From Azospirillum sp. (GTDB lineage: Bacteria; Pseudomonadota; Alphaproteobacteria; Azospirillales; Azospirillaceae): a stretch of DNA of 64,000 bases. The notes under the pieces were generated by a model, which did not search any database, was not told the DNA's origin, and saw only the letters and a program-made list of their open reading frames with translations. This document shows, one piece after another, positions 18,121-26,725 of the stretch. The position numbers were made by a program, and so were the translations under genes. Location: NCBI GenBank assembly GCA_027486405.1, contig JAIXPD010000007.1:24308-88307 (forward strand), written 5' to 3'. Each line of letters starts with the position of its first letter. The stretch's first letter is position 1.

Positions 18121-18187
18121 GTCATCTTTTGATGACAATCCGTCGGGTTGTCCCAAGGAAACTCATCATATGGTGATGTTTTGATGA
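18121..18187. promoter_or_regulatory. Probable upstream activating sequences for the sigma-54 activator
   Basis: About 110-180 bases upstream of the -24 element lies a cluster of dyads. These are GTCATC-TTTT-GATGAC (18121-18136, perfect), GACAA-N9-TTGTC (18134-18152) and CATCA-N5-TGATG (about 18164-18178). TTTTGATGA is repeated directly at 18127 and 18179, 52 bases apart. Spacing and symmetry are what XylR/DmpR-type enhancer sites show. The binding protein is inferred. Confidence 0.6.
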
Positions 18188-18213
18188 AAGGGGGGGAGAA
18201 CCGCCGCGTGCCC

Positions 18214-19092
18214 TCAGCGGAAGACGACGGTCTTTTCATCGTGCAGCATCACCCGCGATTCGATGTGCAGGCGCACCGCGCGGGCCAGCACGACGCTTTC
18301 CACGTCGCGGCCAATCGCCACCAGATCGTCCGGCGACATCGCGTGATCGACGCGGGACACCTCCTGTTCGATGATCGGGCCTTCATCCAGATCATCGGTG
18401 ACGTAATGCGCCGTCGCCCCGATCAGCTTCACCCCGCGCTTGTGCGCTTGGTGGTAGGGCTTCGCCCCCTTGAAGCTGGGCAGGAAGCTGTGATGGATGT
18501 TGATGACCTTGCCCGCCATCCGCTGGCACAGGGCCGGTGACAGCACCTGCATGTAGCGGGCAAGCACCACCAGTTCCACCCCGCCGCCCTCGACGACCTC
18601 CATCAGCGCGGCTTCCTGCTCCGCCTTCACCTCCGGACTCATCGGCAGGTGATGAAAGGGCAGGCCGTGGCGCTCCACCAGCGTGCGGAAGCTGTCATGG
18701 TTGGAGACAACGCCGACGATGTCGGCGGGCAGCGCCCCGATGCTGTGGCGGTACAGCAGATCGTTCAGGCAATGGCCGATCTTCGACACCATGATGAGGA
18801 TCTTCGACCGCCGCCGCGCGTCGCGGATCGACAGGTCCATGGCGAACCGCTGCCGGACCGGCTCCATCTCCGTCAGGAAGAACGCTTCACCGTCCAAACC
18901 GCCGCCGACCAAATCGGCGGGGGCATCAAAGGCCATGCGCAGGAAAAAACGCGCGTGATCGGGATCGACGAACTGCGCGCTTTCGACGATGTCGCACCCC
19001 CGGTTCGCTAGCAGCGTGGACAGGGCGGACAGGATGCCCGGACGGCTGGCGCAACTCACCGTCATGACAAACCGGTTGGTGATGGGGCGCAT
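18214..19092 (-). CDS. purU: Formyltetrahydrofolate deformylase
   Basis: This cytoplasmic enzyme hydrolyses 10-formyl-THF to formate and THF. The 292-residue protein has an N-terminal ACT domain (about 8-85) and a C-terminal formyltransferase fold. The fold carries the active-site segments KVINIHHSFLPSFKGAKPYH and IGATAHYVTDDLDEGPII, with the catalytic Asn, His and Asp in the usual places. It closes the soxBDAG operon 72 bases after soxG. This standard arrangement recycles folate one-carbon units made when sarcosine is oxidised. Length and motifs are canonical. Confidence 0.95.
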   Translation of the reverse strand: MRPITNRFVMTVSCASRPGILSALSTLLANRGCDIVESAQFVDPDHARFFLRMAFDAPADLVGGGLDGEAFFLTEMEPVRQRFAMDLSIRDARRRSKILIMVSKIGHCLNDLLYRHSIGALPADIVGVVSNHDSFRTLVERHGLPFHHLPMSPEVKAEQEAALMEVVEGGGVELVVLARYMQVLSPALCQRMAGKVINIHHSFLPSFKGAKPYHQAHKRGVKLIGATAHYVTDDLDEGPIIEQEVSRVDHAMSPDDLVAIGRDVESVVLARAVRLHIESRVMLHDEKTVVFR

Positions 19093-19164
19093 GGCGGATC
19101 TCCCGTCGGGTGAGGGCGAGGCACGGGGGCGCGGCGCGGCCTGGACGGACCGCGCGCGGCGGGG

Positions 19165-19704
19165 TCACAGATCGAGGTCGATTTCCCGGCTGGCGGCGCG
19201 CAGCAGGCTCCACACATGGTCGGCGAAGGAGCGCCAGACCTCGATGCGGAAACGGTCGGGGGCCTCGCGGATCAACAGGATTTGCGCCTTGTCGAACAGG
19301 GTGCGGCAGCCGCTCCCCACCGCCATCGCCTCCAGGTCGAAGGCGATGGCCGAGCGCAGGGCAAGCGTGGCCGCCGTGCCCTCCACCAGCAACCCGACCT
19401 CGCGGTGGCTGATGTCCACCAGACTGTGGACCACCGGCAGGGCGGCAAAGGCGGCGGACAGGGCGTCGGCGTCCGTCGGCGGGGCGAGGATGTGCCACTC
19501 GTCGGGGCCGAGTTGCAGGGCGGTGCGCCCGTTGCTTTGGCTCATCGCGCCGATGCGGCCGGGCAACGGCCCACCGAACGCGGCGGCGGCCTGACCGGCG
19601 TCGGCCGGGGCCAGACGCAGGCTGAAGCGGGCGACCTCGTCCGCCGGACGGACGGACAGCGCGCCGTTGCGCACCAGAAGGGAAGCGGGGGCGTGCGGCA
19701 CCAT
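19165..19704 (-). CDS. soxG: Sarcosine oxidase subunit gamma
   Basis: The 179-residue protein begins MVPHAPASLLVRNGALSVRP and contains RTALQLGPDEWHILAP and VVHSLVDISHREVGLLVEG. It ends with a GcvT/YgfZ-like FRIEVWRSFADHVWSLL. This is the gamma subunit of heterotetrameric sarcosine oxidase; it is needed for assembly and has no cofactor of its own. It starts 7 bases after the soxA stop, in the standard soxBDAG order. Sequence in this family is weakly conserved, so position and the GPDEWHIL block carry the assignment. Confidence 0.92.
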   Translation of the reverse strand: MVPHAPASLLVRNGALSVRPADEVARFSLRLAPADAGQAAAAFGGPLPGRIGAMSQSNGRTALQLGPDEWHILAPPTDADALSAAFAALPVVHSLVDISHREVGLLVEGTAATLALRSAIAFDLEAMAVGSGCRTLFDKAQILLIREAPDRFRIEVWRSFADHVWSLLRAASREIDLDL

Positions 19705-19711
19705 GGGCCTC

Positions 19712-22711
19712 CTACGCGTTCAGGCGGGTGTTGTCGGGATCGAAAAAGACGGTGCCGGTCACGGTGGCGCTGTGGACCCGGTCGGGCATCGGCACATGCA
19801 CCGTTTCGCCCTGCCGCGCCCGCCCGCCCTCGATCACCGCCAGGGCGATGGACCGGCCCAGCGCCGCGCTCCAGTAGGACGAGGTGACGTGACCGACCAT
19901 CTTCATCGGCAGCGGCTGGTTGGGGTCGAGGACGATTTGCGCCCCCTCCTCCAGCACCGTCTGCGGGTCGCTGGTCAACAGGCCGACCAGTTGCTTGCGG
20001 TTGGGGACCAGCATGTCGGGGCGGCTCAGCGACCGTTTGCCGACGAAATCCGGCTTGGTCTTGCCCACGGCCCAGCCCAGCCCGGCGTCGTCCGGCGTCA
20101 ACGTGCCGTCCGTGTCCTGCCCGACGATGATGTAACCCTTTTCGGCGCGCAGGACGTGCATCGTCTCCGTGCCATAGGGGGTGATGCCGTAACGCTGCCC
20201 GGCCTCGTGCAGCGCCTCCCACACCGCACGGCCATGGCGGGCGGGAACGTTGATTTCAAAGCCCAGCTCGCCGGTGAAGGAGACGCGGAAGAGCCGGGTC
20301 GGAACCCCGCAGATCCGGCCTTCCGTGACCGCCATGTGCGGAAAGGCGTTCTCGCTGAGGTCGATGCCCTCGACCAGCGGTTCGATCAGCTTGCGGGCGT
20401 TCGGACCTTGCAGCGCGATCACCGCCCATTGTTCGGTGGTGGAGGTCAACCAGACCTTCAAATCCGGCCATTCGGTTTGCAGATAATCTTCCATCATCGC
20501 CAGCACGCGGGCGGCCCCGCCGGTGGTGGTGGTGACGTGGAAACGGTCGTGGGCCAGCCGCCCGATCACGCCGTCGTCGCGGATGAAGCCATCCTCGCCC
20601 AGCATCAGGCCGTAACGGCAGCGCCCCGGGGCCAGCTTGGTCCAGGCGTTGGTGTACATGCGGTTCATGAACTCGGCGGCGTCCGGCCCGACGATCTCGA
20701 TCTTGCCGAGCGTCGAGGCGTCGAACATCCCCAGCGAGGAGCGCACCGCCGCGCATTCGCGGGCGACCGCCGCGTGCATGTCCTCCCCGGCCTGCGGGAA
20801 GTACCAGGCGCGCCGCCACAGCGACACCGGTTCGAACACCGCGCCCTGCGCCTCCGCCCACCCGTCGATGGGCGTCTTGCGCGTCACCTCGAACAGGTCG
20901 CCCCGGTTGTACCCGGCGAAGGCCCCGAAGGTGGTCGGGGTGTAGGGCGGGCGGAAGGTGGTCAACCCCACCGCCGGGGCCGGACGCTTCAGCGCGTCCG
21001 CCGCGATGGCCAGACCGTTGATGTTGGAGATTTTGCCCTGGTCGGTCGCCATCCCGGTGGTGGTGTAGCGCTTGATGTGCTCGATGGATTGGAAGCCCTC
21101 GCGCACCGCCAGCCGGATGTCCTTGGCCATGACGTCGTTCTGGAAATCGACGAAGGCCTTGATCCGCGACGGGTCGCGGTCGGTCGGCAGCTCGCGCAGG
21201 CTGGTCCCGGTCAGCGGCGTTTCGTCCGTCACCCGGTGCGCCGTCGCCTCGGCGGTGAAGCCCAGCGCGCCCGCCGCCGCGCGTCCGGCCTCCGCCCCAT
21301 CCTCCAGCGCGGCGGCCAGACCGAAGCGGCCGGCGCAGGCCCCGACCGGGCAACCGTCCTCCACCGTCTCGCCCGGCGTGAACATCTGGCGGTCTTCCTG
21401 CCAGCGCAGCGACCCCTTGGTGTGGGAGAACAGATGCACGCTGGGCGTCCAGCCGCCCGACATCAGCAGCGCGTCGCAGGCAAGGGTCTGCCCCGCCCCG
21501 ACCGTGCCGTCCGCCGCCACCGGGTTGATGCGCACCGACTCCACCCGCAGCCGCCCGGCGGTGTCCGTCACCGTCCAGCCGATCCGGGTGGGGATGCGCA
21601 GCGCCTCGGCCCGCGCCACCAGCGCGGCGGGAACGGTCCCGCGCGCGTCGACGATGGCGGCGACCGTCACCCCGGCCCGCGCCAGATCGAAGGCGGCCAG
21701 CCACGCGCTGTCGTGGGTGGTGACAACGGCCACGCGGCGGCCCACCGCCACGCCGTAGCGGTTCAGATAGGCGCGCGCCGCCCCGGCCAGCATCACGCCC
21801 GGCCGGTCGTTCCCGGCGAAGACCAGCGGTTTTTCAATCGACCCCTGCGCCAGCACCACGCGCTTGGCCCGCACCTTCCACAGGCGCTCGCGCGGCGCGC
21901 CGTCCGCAACCACGGTCAGATGATCGGTCAGGCGCTGGCACAGCCCCAGAAAATTCTGATGGTAATAGCCGATGGCGGTGGTGCGCGGCAGCAGCGTGAC
22001 GTTGGGCAGGGCCGCCAGCGCCGCCCGCGTCTCGTCCAGCCAGCCCCAGCCGCTGCGGCCATCGATGCCCGCGTCGGTTTCCGACAGCAGCGAGCCGCCC
22101 AACTCGGCCTGTTCGTCGCACAGGATCACCGACGCGCCGCTGCGCCCGGCGGCGAGCGCGGCGGCCAGACCGGCCGGACCGCCGCCGACGACCAGCAGAT
22201 CGCAATGGGCGAAGCGGCTGGCGTACACGTCGGGATCGGCCGCCACCGGGGCGGGGCCGAGACCGGCGGCGTTGCGGATGAACGGCTCATAGACCTTCGT
22301 CCAGAAGCTCTTCGGCCACATGAAGGTCTTGTAGTAGAAACCGGCGGAAAACAGCATGTAGAGCGCGTCGTTGACCGCGCCGACGTCGCGACGCAGCGAC
22401 GGCCAGCGGTTTTGGCTGGTCGCGGCCAAGCCGTCATACAGCTCCAGCACGGTGGCGCGGGTGTTCGGTTCGAAGCGGCCTTGGCCCCGGTCGGTGCTGA
22501 CCAGCGCGTTCGGCTCCTCCGACCCGGCGGACAGGATGCCGCGCGGGCGGTGGTACTTGAAGGAGCGCCCGACCAGATGAACGCCGTTGGCCAGCAGGGC
22601 CGAGGCCAGGCTGTCGCCCGCCACGCCTTGGAACGGTTGGCCGTCGAAGGTGAAATGAACCGGCGCGGCGGCGGCGTGGCGACCCTTGCCGGGGATGCGG
22701 AAGCTGGTCAT
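19712..22711 (-). CDS. soxA: Sarcosine oxidase subunit alpha
   Basis: The 999-residue large subunit channels the methylene group to THF. The N-terminal 2Fe-2S-like fold contains FKYHRPRGILSAGSEEPNAL. An NAD-binding domain carries VVGGGPAGLAAALAAGRSGA (about 175). The C-terminal half is a GcvT aminomethyltransferase-like folate domain, with FDASTLGKIEIVGPDAAEFM and FTGELGFEINVPARHGRAVW. Its start overlaps the soxD stop by four bases (ATGA). Together with SoxB, D and G it oxidises sarcosine to glycine, producing H2O2 and 5,10-methylene-THF, or formaldehyde if THF is absent. Length is normal for the family. Confidence 0.96.
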   Translation of the reverse strand: MTSFRIPGKGRHAAAAPVHFTFDGQPFQGVAGDSLASALLANGVHLVGRSFKYHRPRGILSAGSEEPNALVSTDRGQGRFEPNTRATVLELYDGLAATSQNRWPSLRRDVGAVNDALYMLFSAGFYYKTFMWPKSFWTKVYEPFIRNAAGLGPAPVAADPDVYASRFAHCDLLVVGGGPAGLAAALAAGRSGASVILCDEQAELGGSLLSETDAGIDGRSGWGWLDETRAALAALPNVTLLPRTTAIGYYHQNFLGLCQRLTDHLTVVADGAPRERLWKVRAKRVVLAQGSIEKPLVFAGNDRPGVMLAGAARAYLNRYGVAVGRRVAVVTTHDSAWLAAFDLARAGVTVAAIVDARGTVPAALVARAEALRIPTRIGWTVTDTAGRLRVESVRINPVAADGTVGAGQTLACDALLMSGGWTPSVHLFSHTKGSLRWQEDRQMFTPGETVEDGCPVGACAGRFGLAAALEDGAEAGRAAAGALGFTAEATAHRVTDETPLTGTSLRELPTDRDPSRIKAFVDFQNDVMAKDIRLAVREGFQSIEHIKRYTTTGMATDQGKISNINGLAIAADALKRPAPAVGLTTFRPPYTPTTFGAFAGYNRGDLFEVTRKTPIDGWAEAQGAVFEPVSLWRRAWYFPQAGEDMHAAVARECAAVRSSLGMFDASTLGKIEIVGPDAAEFMNRMYTNAWTKLAPGRCRYGLMLGEDGFIRDDGVIGRLAHDRFHVTTTTGGAARVLAMMEDYLQTEWPDLKVWLTSTTEQWAVIALQGPNARKLIEPLVEGIDLSENAFPHMAVTEGRICGVPTRLFRVSFTGELGFEINVPARHGRAVWEALHEAGQRYGITPYGTETMHVLRAEKGYIIVGQDTDGTLTPDDAGLGWAVGKTKPDFVGKRSLSRPDMLVPNRKQLVGLLTSDPQTVLEEGAQIVLDPNQPLPMKMVGHVTSSYWSAALGRSIALAVIEGGRARQGETVHVPMPDRVHSATVTGTVFFDPDNTRLNA

Positions 22712-23073
22712 GAGCGCGCCTCCTGGATCTGGGCCGCCGGGGCGTTGTTTGTGGCCGGGGCGTTGGTTGCCGGGGTTTGGGCCGCGTCGATCTCCGCGTC
22801 GGTCGGACGCGGCAAACCGGCCTTGTAGGTCAGGGCAAAGCGGTCGCTGACGGTGTCGCGCACGGCGTTGAAGAAACGCCCGCAGCCGTGCAGGTGCCGC
22901 CAGCGTTCAAAATGCCGCCCGCGCGGGTTGCTGCGGGTGAACAAATGGTCCTTCCACGCCTCGTCCGACAGCGCCGACGGGTTGGTCGGGCGGGCGATGT
23001 GCGCCTCCCCGGCGTAAACGAACTCGACCTCCGGCCGTTCGGCCTCGCAATAAGGGCAGCGGATCAACAGCAT
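22708..23073 (-). CDS. soxD: Sarcosine oxidase subunit delta
   Basis: The 121-residue protein begins MLLIRCPYCEAERPEVEFVY, with two zinc-ligand cysteines (6 and 9); the partner residues are in the later HLHGCGRFFN block. A run of Ala/Thr/Asn/Pro at the C terminus is longer than in typical members of about 90-100 residues. The subunit stabilises the heterotetramer and binds structural zinc. The ATG at 23073 is chosen over upstream in-frame codons because the conserved domain starts there. It sits 11 bases after soxB and overlaps soxA. Confidence 0.94.
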   Translation of the reverse strand: MLLIRCPYCEAERPEVEFVYAGEAHIARPTNPSALSDEAWKDHLFTRSNPRGRHFERWRHLHGCGRFFNAVRDTVSDRFALTYKAGLPRPTDAEIDAAQTPATNAPATNNAPAAQIQEARS

Positions 23074-23084
23074 CTCGTCACTCC

Positions 23085-24338
23085 TCAATGCGCCACGGCG
23101 GCTGCGGCGGCTTCGTCGATCAGGCGGCCGGTGGTGAAGCGCTCCAGCGTGAAGGGCGCGTTGATCGGGTGGGGTTCGTTGCGGGCGATGGTGTGGGCGA
23201 AGACATGGGCCGACCCCGGCGTCGCCTTGAAACCGCCGGTCCCCCAGCCGCAATTCACGTACAGACCCGGAACCGGCGTCAGGCCGATGATCGGCGAGCG
23301 GTCGGGCGTCACGTCCACAATGCCCGCCCATTTGCGCAGCATCCGCATGCGGGTGAAGATCGGGAACACCTCGCAGATGGCGGCGATGGTGTGTTCGATC
23401 AGCGGCAGCCCGCCGCGCTGGCTGTAGGAGGTGTATTGGTCGGTCCCCGACCCGATCACCAGTTCGCCCTTGTCGGATTGGCTGATGTAGGCGTGGACGG
23501 TGTTGGACATCGCCACGCAGGGGAACACCGGCTTGATCGGTTCCGACACCAGCGCCTGCAACGGGTAGCTTTCCAGCGGCAGGCGCACGCCGGCGCTGTC
23601 CATCACCACCGACGTGCTGCCCGCCGCCGACACCGCAACCTTTTTGGCCTTGATGAAGCCGCGCGGCGTCTGCACCCCCGTCACCCGCCCCGCCGCGTCA
23701 CGGCCGATCGCCGTCACCGGGCAATTCTGGATGATGTCCACCCCGCGCGCCGCCGCCCCACGGGCGTAACCCCAGGCGACCGCGTCGTGCCGGGCGACGC
23801 CGCCGCGCCGTTGCAGCGCCGCCCCCATCACCGGATAGCGGGCGTTGGGATCGGTGTTCAGCGGCGGGCAGAAGGCCTTGGCCTGCTCCGGCGTCAGCCA
23901 TTCGTTGTCGATGCCGTTCAGCCGGTTGGCGTGGATGTGCCGCTTGAAGCTCTGCACGTCATGAACCGTGTGCGCCAGCATGAGAACGCCGCGCTGGGAG
24001 AACATGACGTTGTAGTTCAGATCCTGGCTCAACCCCTCCCACAGCTTCAACGCGTGCTCGTACAGCATCGCGCTTTCGTCGTAGAGGTAGTTGGAGCGGA
24101 TGATGGTGGTGTTGCGCCCGGTGTTGCCGCCGCCCAGCCACCCCTTTTCGATCACCGCCACGTTGGTGACGCCGTGCTCCTTGGCCAGATAATAGGCGGC
24201 CCCCAGCCCATGGCCGCCCGCCCCGACGATGACCACGTCGTATTCGGCCTTCGGTTCGGAGTCGGGCCATTGGGGTTGCCAGTTCCGGTTGCCGGTCAGG
24301 GCGTTGCTGAGAAGGGAGGAGAAGGAGAAGCGGGTCAT
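23085..24338 (-). CDS. soxB: Sarcosine oxidase subunit beta
   Basis: The 417-residue flavoprotein is the site of amine oxidation. A dinucleotide-binding motif [19 protein letters not shown] lies near residue 35, followed by [18 protein letters not shown]. The block [20 protein letters not shown] contains the histidine expected to hold covalent FMN. C-terminal [20 protein letters not shown] is typical of glycine/sarcosine oxidases. It is the first gene of the sox operon. The upstream spacer 24339-24646 must hold its promoter. Confidence 0.96.
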   Translation of the reverse strand: MTRFSFSSLLSNALTGNRNWQPQWPDSEPKAEYDVVIVGAGGHGLGAAYYLAKEHGVTNVAVIEKGWLGGGNTGRNTTIIRSNYLYDESAMLYEHALKLWEGLSQDLNYNVMFSQRGVLMLAHTVHDVQSFKRHIHANRLNGIDNEWLTPEQAKAFCPPLNTDPNARYPVMGAALQRRGGVARHDAVAWGYARGAAARGVDIIQNCPVTAIGRDAAGRVTGVQTPRGFIKAKKVAVSAAGSTSVVMDSAGVRLPLESYPLQALVSEPIKPVFPCVAMSNTVHAYISQSDKGELVIGSGTDQYTSYSQRGGLPLIEHTIAAICEVFPIFTRMRMLRKWAGIVDVTPDRSPIIGLTPVPGLYVNCGWGTGGFKATPGSAHVFAHTIARNEPHPINAPFTLERFTTGRLIDEAAAAAVAH

Positions 24339-24646
24339 GGCGGCACCGCGCAGTTCAACACCCCATGACTATCGGGAAAGCCACTGGATTTGAACAGAAT
24401 GGGTGCGTCAGTCCAATATCACCAGCGCGACAATTCACCCCGGAAATCAAGCCGGATGCCCCAGCGGGCGCGCCGTGCGACCGAAGGTCCCGGCCGGGCG
24501 CGCCACTTCCCGCTTGCGGTCCTGCCTGATTTTCCGCACGGTCGGTTGTGCCCGCAACGCTTTCTGGAACCTCGATGTTTCCAAAAGCGATGTTTCCAAA
24601 AACCGTTCCACGGATCCGGCGCGTTCGCACTGCACAGGCCCTTGTC
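24339..24646. other. Divergent spacer between soxB and the PhyH-family gene
   Basis: The 308 bases presumably carry promoters for both directions. I see no convincing paired hexamers, riboswitch or terminator. The one distinct feature is a tandem duplication near its right end (24573-24602). Confidence 0.5.
24573..24602. repeat. Tandem 15-bp direct repeat upstream of the PhyH-family gene
   Basis: CGATGTTTCCAAAAG is followed immediately by CGATGTTTCCAAAAA, differing only at the last base, about 45 bases before the chosen ATG. The repeats could be a binding-site pair or a recent slippage duplication. Both copies include an ATG in the frame of the downstream gene, which makes upstream start choices misleading. 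Confidence 0.75.
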
Positions 24647-25624
24647 ATGCCCTCGACCCTTTCGTCCGCCACCGGTTGCCTGGACGCGTTCCTGGCAAAG
24701 GCCCGCACCCGCATCGCCTCACCGCGCGCCTATCTGCGCAAGGTGCGGGAGGATGGGCGCTACGCCATCTACGATATTCTGCCGATCGTCACGGATCCGG
24801 TGCTGCGCGACCGGTTGGCGGCGCTGATCGCCCAACATCGGCCCCGGACGCCGGGCTTTTACCCGTCGCTGGCGGCGCGGGACTGGTGCCGCGCGCTGGA
24901 AACCGACGGCATCACCCCGCTTCTGCCGCCCATCGACACCGGATTCGTCGCCGATCTGCACCGGTATTTTGAAAACACCCCCTGCCACGACCCGTTCCGC
25001 CCGCATCTCGGCTGGTTCCGGCCCGACACCCCGCCCAGCCCGGAGTCCAACATGGGTTATCACAGCGCCGATCAGATCCTGCGCGCCCCCCATGTGATCG
25101 ATCTGTTCAACGACCCGCGCGTGCTGGAAACCGCCGAGCTGTATCTCGGTTGCAAGCCGTTGCTGGACAACATCGGCTGCTGGTGGTCCTACGGCGGCGA
25201 AACCTTTGGCGCGCGCGACGCCGCCAAGGGAACGCAGCGCCATCACCGCGACCTCGACAGCCTGCGCGGCTTCAAGATCTTCTTCTACCTGACCGATGTG
25301 GACGCCGACGGCGGCCCCCACGTCTTCGTCAAGGGCAGCCACCGCAGCCGTCTTCTGTCCACCGGGCGCGCCCTGACCGACGCCGAGGTCGACGCCGCCT
25401 TTGGCACGCAGGCAACGGTGAGCATGACCGGCCCGGCGGGAAGCTGGTTTCTCGGCGACACCTACGGCCTTCACAAGGGGGCCTTGCCGCGCCGGGGCCG
25501 CCGCCTGTTGCTGGCCGCCCAATACAACATCAACCGCACGCCGCACGGCCCGCGCGCGCCGATCCCCGGCCTTGCGGCCTCCGGGCATGATCCCTTCGTC
25601 AATCAGATCTATCTGAGTCGGTGA
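24647..25624 (+). CDS. Phytanoyl-CoA dioxygenase (PhyH) family protein
   Basis: This is a predicted Fe(II)-dependent oxygenase, probably using 2-oxoglutarate, of 325 residues from ATG 24647. The iron triad is suggested by HHRD in TQRHHRDLDSLRGFKIFFYL and the distal His in DTYGLHKGALPRRGRR; the arginines nearby could bind 2-oxoglutarate. The block DVDADGGPHVFVKGSHR is characteristic of PhyH proteins. Upstream in-frame ATGs fall inside the 15-bp tandem repeat and add residues unlike the family. It is divergent from soxB. Substrate is not predictable; relatives act on lipids, ectoine, phosphonates and secondary metabolites. Confidence 0.82.
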   Translation: MPSTLSSATGCLDAFLAKARTRIASPRAYLRKVREDGRYAIYDILPIVTDPVLRDRLAALIAQHRPRTPGFYPSLAARDWCRALETDGITPLLPPIDTGFVADLHRYFENTPCHDPFRPHLGWFRPDTPPSPESNMGYHSADQILRAPHVIDLFNDPRVLETAELYLGCKPLLDNIGCWWSYGGETFGARDAAKGTQRHHRDLDSLRGFKIFFYLTDVDADGGPHVFVKGSHRSRLLSTGRALTDAEVDAAFGTQATVSMTGPAGSWFLGDTYGLHKGALPRRGRRLLLAAQYNINRTPHGPRAPIPGLAASGHDPFVNQIYLSR

Positions 25625-25891
25625 CGAGCATTTCATCGCCGCCTTCGAAGATCAATCCGTTCACAACCTGTCGACATTCAAAAACATTCAATTCACATCC
25701 GTCTCATTCTGAAAGAAAATATCTATTTTTGATGCCATACTCTGGCGGTTTTTCGCCAAAGATCGCGGAATTTCTGTCGTTTTTCCTTCATTTCATTGCC
25801 GCCTTTGTCTCCGGTGATATCCTTGGCGCATCCAACAACAGGCCGCCGCCGCACCCGACCGCGCGCGCGTTGCCACAGCAGGAGACGCCCC

Positions 25892-26686
25892 ATGTTCGCA
25901 TCCGCTTCCCGTCCGTCCGCGCGCGCCCGGCTTGGCTGGTTGGCCTTTGGGGTCGCGCTGTTCACCGGGGGGTGGAGCGGACAGGCCGGTGCGGTGGATT
26001 ACCGTTTCGTGACGGAGCAATTCGCCCCCTTCTCCTACGAGACGCAGGGCAAGGCCGCCGGGCCGATGACCGAGGTGGTGGAGGCCCTGTGCGCGGCCAT
26101 GCGGAAAAGCTGCGAGGTGCAGGTGTTGCCCTGGCGGCGGGCGTTGGACATGGCCGAAGCCGGGGAGGTCAACGGCATCTTTTCCGTCCTGCGCTCCCCG
26201 GAACGGGAGGCCAAATTCTTCATCACCCAGCCGATCGTCCGCTCCGCCTACTCCTTCGTCGCCCCGGTCAACGCCGGGTGGAGCTACAGCGGTCCCGCCA
26301 GCGTCAAGGATCGCTCCATCGCCGTCTATGGTCCGTCGGGCACCTCGGCGGTGGCGGAACGGATCCTCAAGGAGGCGGGCGGCGGCGACATCCAGATGGA
26401 GGTCGCCAACGACGCGATGATGAAGAAGCTGGCGGTCGGCCGCTTCAGCGACAAGACCGTCGGCTTCATCAACCGCGACGTCGGGCAGGATCTGATCGCC
26501 AAACAGGACATCAAGGGACTGGCCTTCGTCGGCGACGGCGCGCAGATCCTCTACGGCATCGGCCTGTCCCGCAAAAGCATGACCCAGGCCGACGCCGACG
26601 CGTTCGACGCGGCCCTGACGGCCCTGAAGGCGGCGGGAACCGTCAAGGCGATCCTGACCCGTCACGCGTTGCAAGCGGCGGACTGA
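25892..26686 (+). CDS. Periplasmic solute-binding protein (family 3, amino-acid type)
   Basis: The 264-residue protein starts at the ATG at 25892, which follows GGAGACGCCC. It has a signal peptide (MFASASRPSARARLGWLAFG, cleavage near AGA) and an SBP_bac_3 fold with YRFVTEQFAPFSYETQGKAA and WRRALDMAEAGEVNGIFSVL. No ABC transporter genes adjoin it. The nearest gene converges on it and encodes a chemoreceptor, so it could feed a receptor or work with a distant transporter. The 267-base spacer before it is AT-richer than its surroundings and contains only a weak TGGCG/CGCCA hairpin. Confidence 0.85.
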   Translation: MFASASRPSARARLGWLAFGVALFTGGWSGQAGAVDYRFVTEQFAPFSYETQGKAAGPMTEVVEALCAAMRKSCEVQVLPWRRALDMAEAGEVNGIFSVLRSPEREAKFFITQPIVRSAYSFVAPVNAGWSYSGPASVKDRSIAVYGPSGTSAVAERILKEAGGGDIQMEVANDAMMKKLAVGRFSDKTVGFINRDVGQDLIAKQDIKGLAFVGDGAQILYGIGLSRKSMTQADADAFDAALTALKAAGTVKAILTRHALQAAD

Positions 26687-26725
26687 CCGCGCCGGTGCGC
26701 GCCGCCCGATCTCGCCCGCCCGATC

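Noticed and set aside
19667..22828. 1053-codon plus-strand frame opposite soxA
   Set aside because: It mirrors the codons of the well-supported soxA gene and encodes a low-complexity Arg/Gly/His-rich product.
24548..24646. Upstream start for the PhyH-family protein
   Set aside because: The extra residues derive from the 15-bp tandem repeat and resemble no family member. ATG 24647 begins nearer the conserved region.
25741..25760. TGGCG/CGCCA hairpin with T-rich loop as terminator of the PhyH gene
   Set aside because: The stem is only five base pairs, the T residues are in the loop rather than after the stem, and it lies over 100 bases past the stop.
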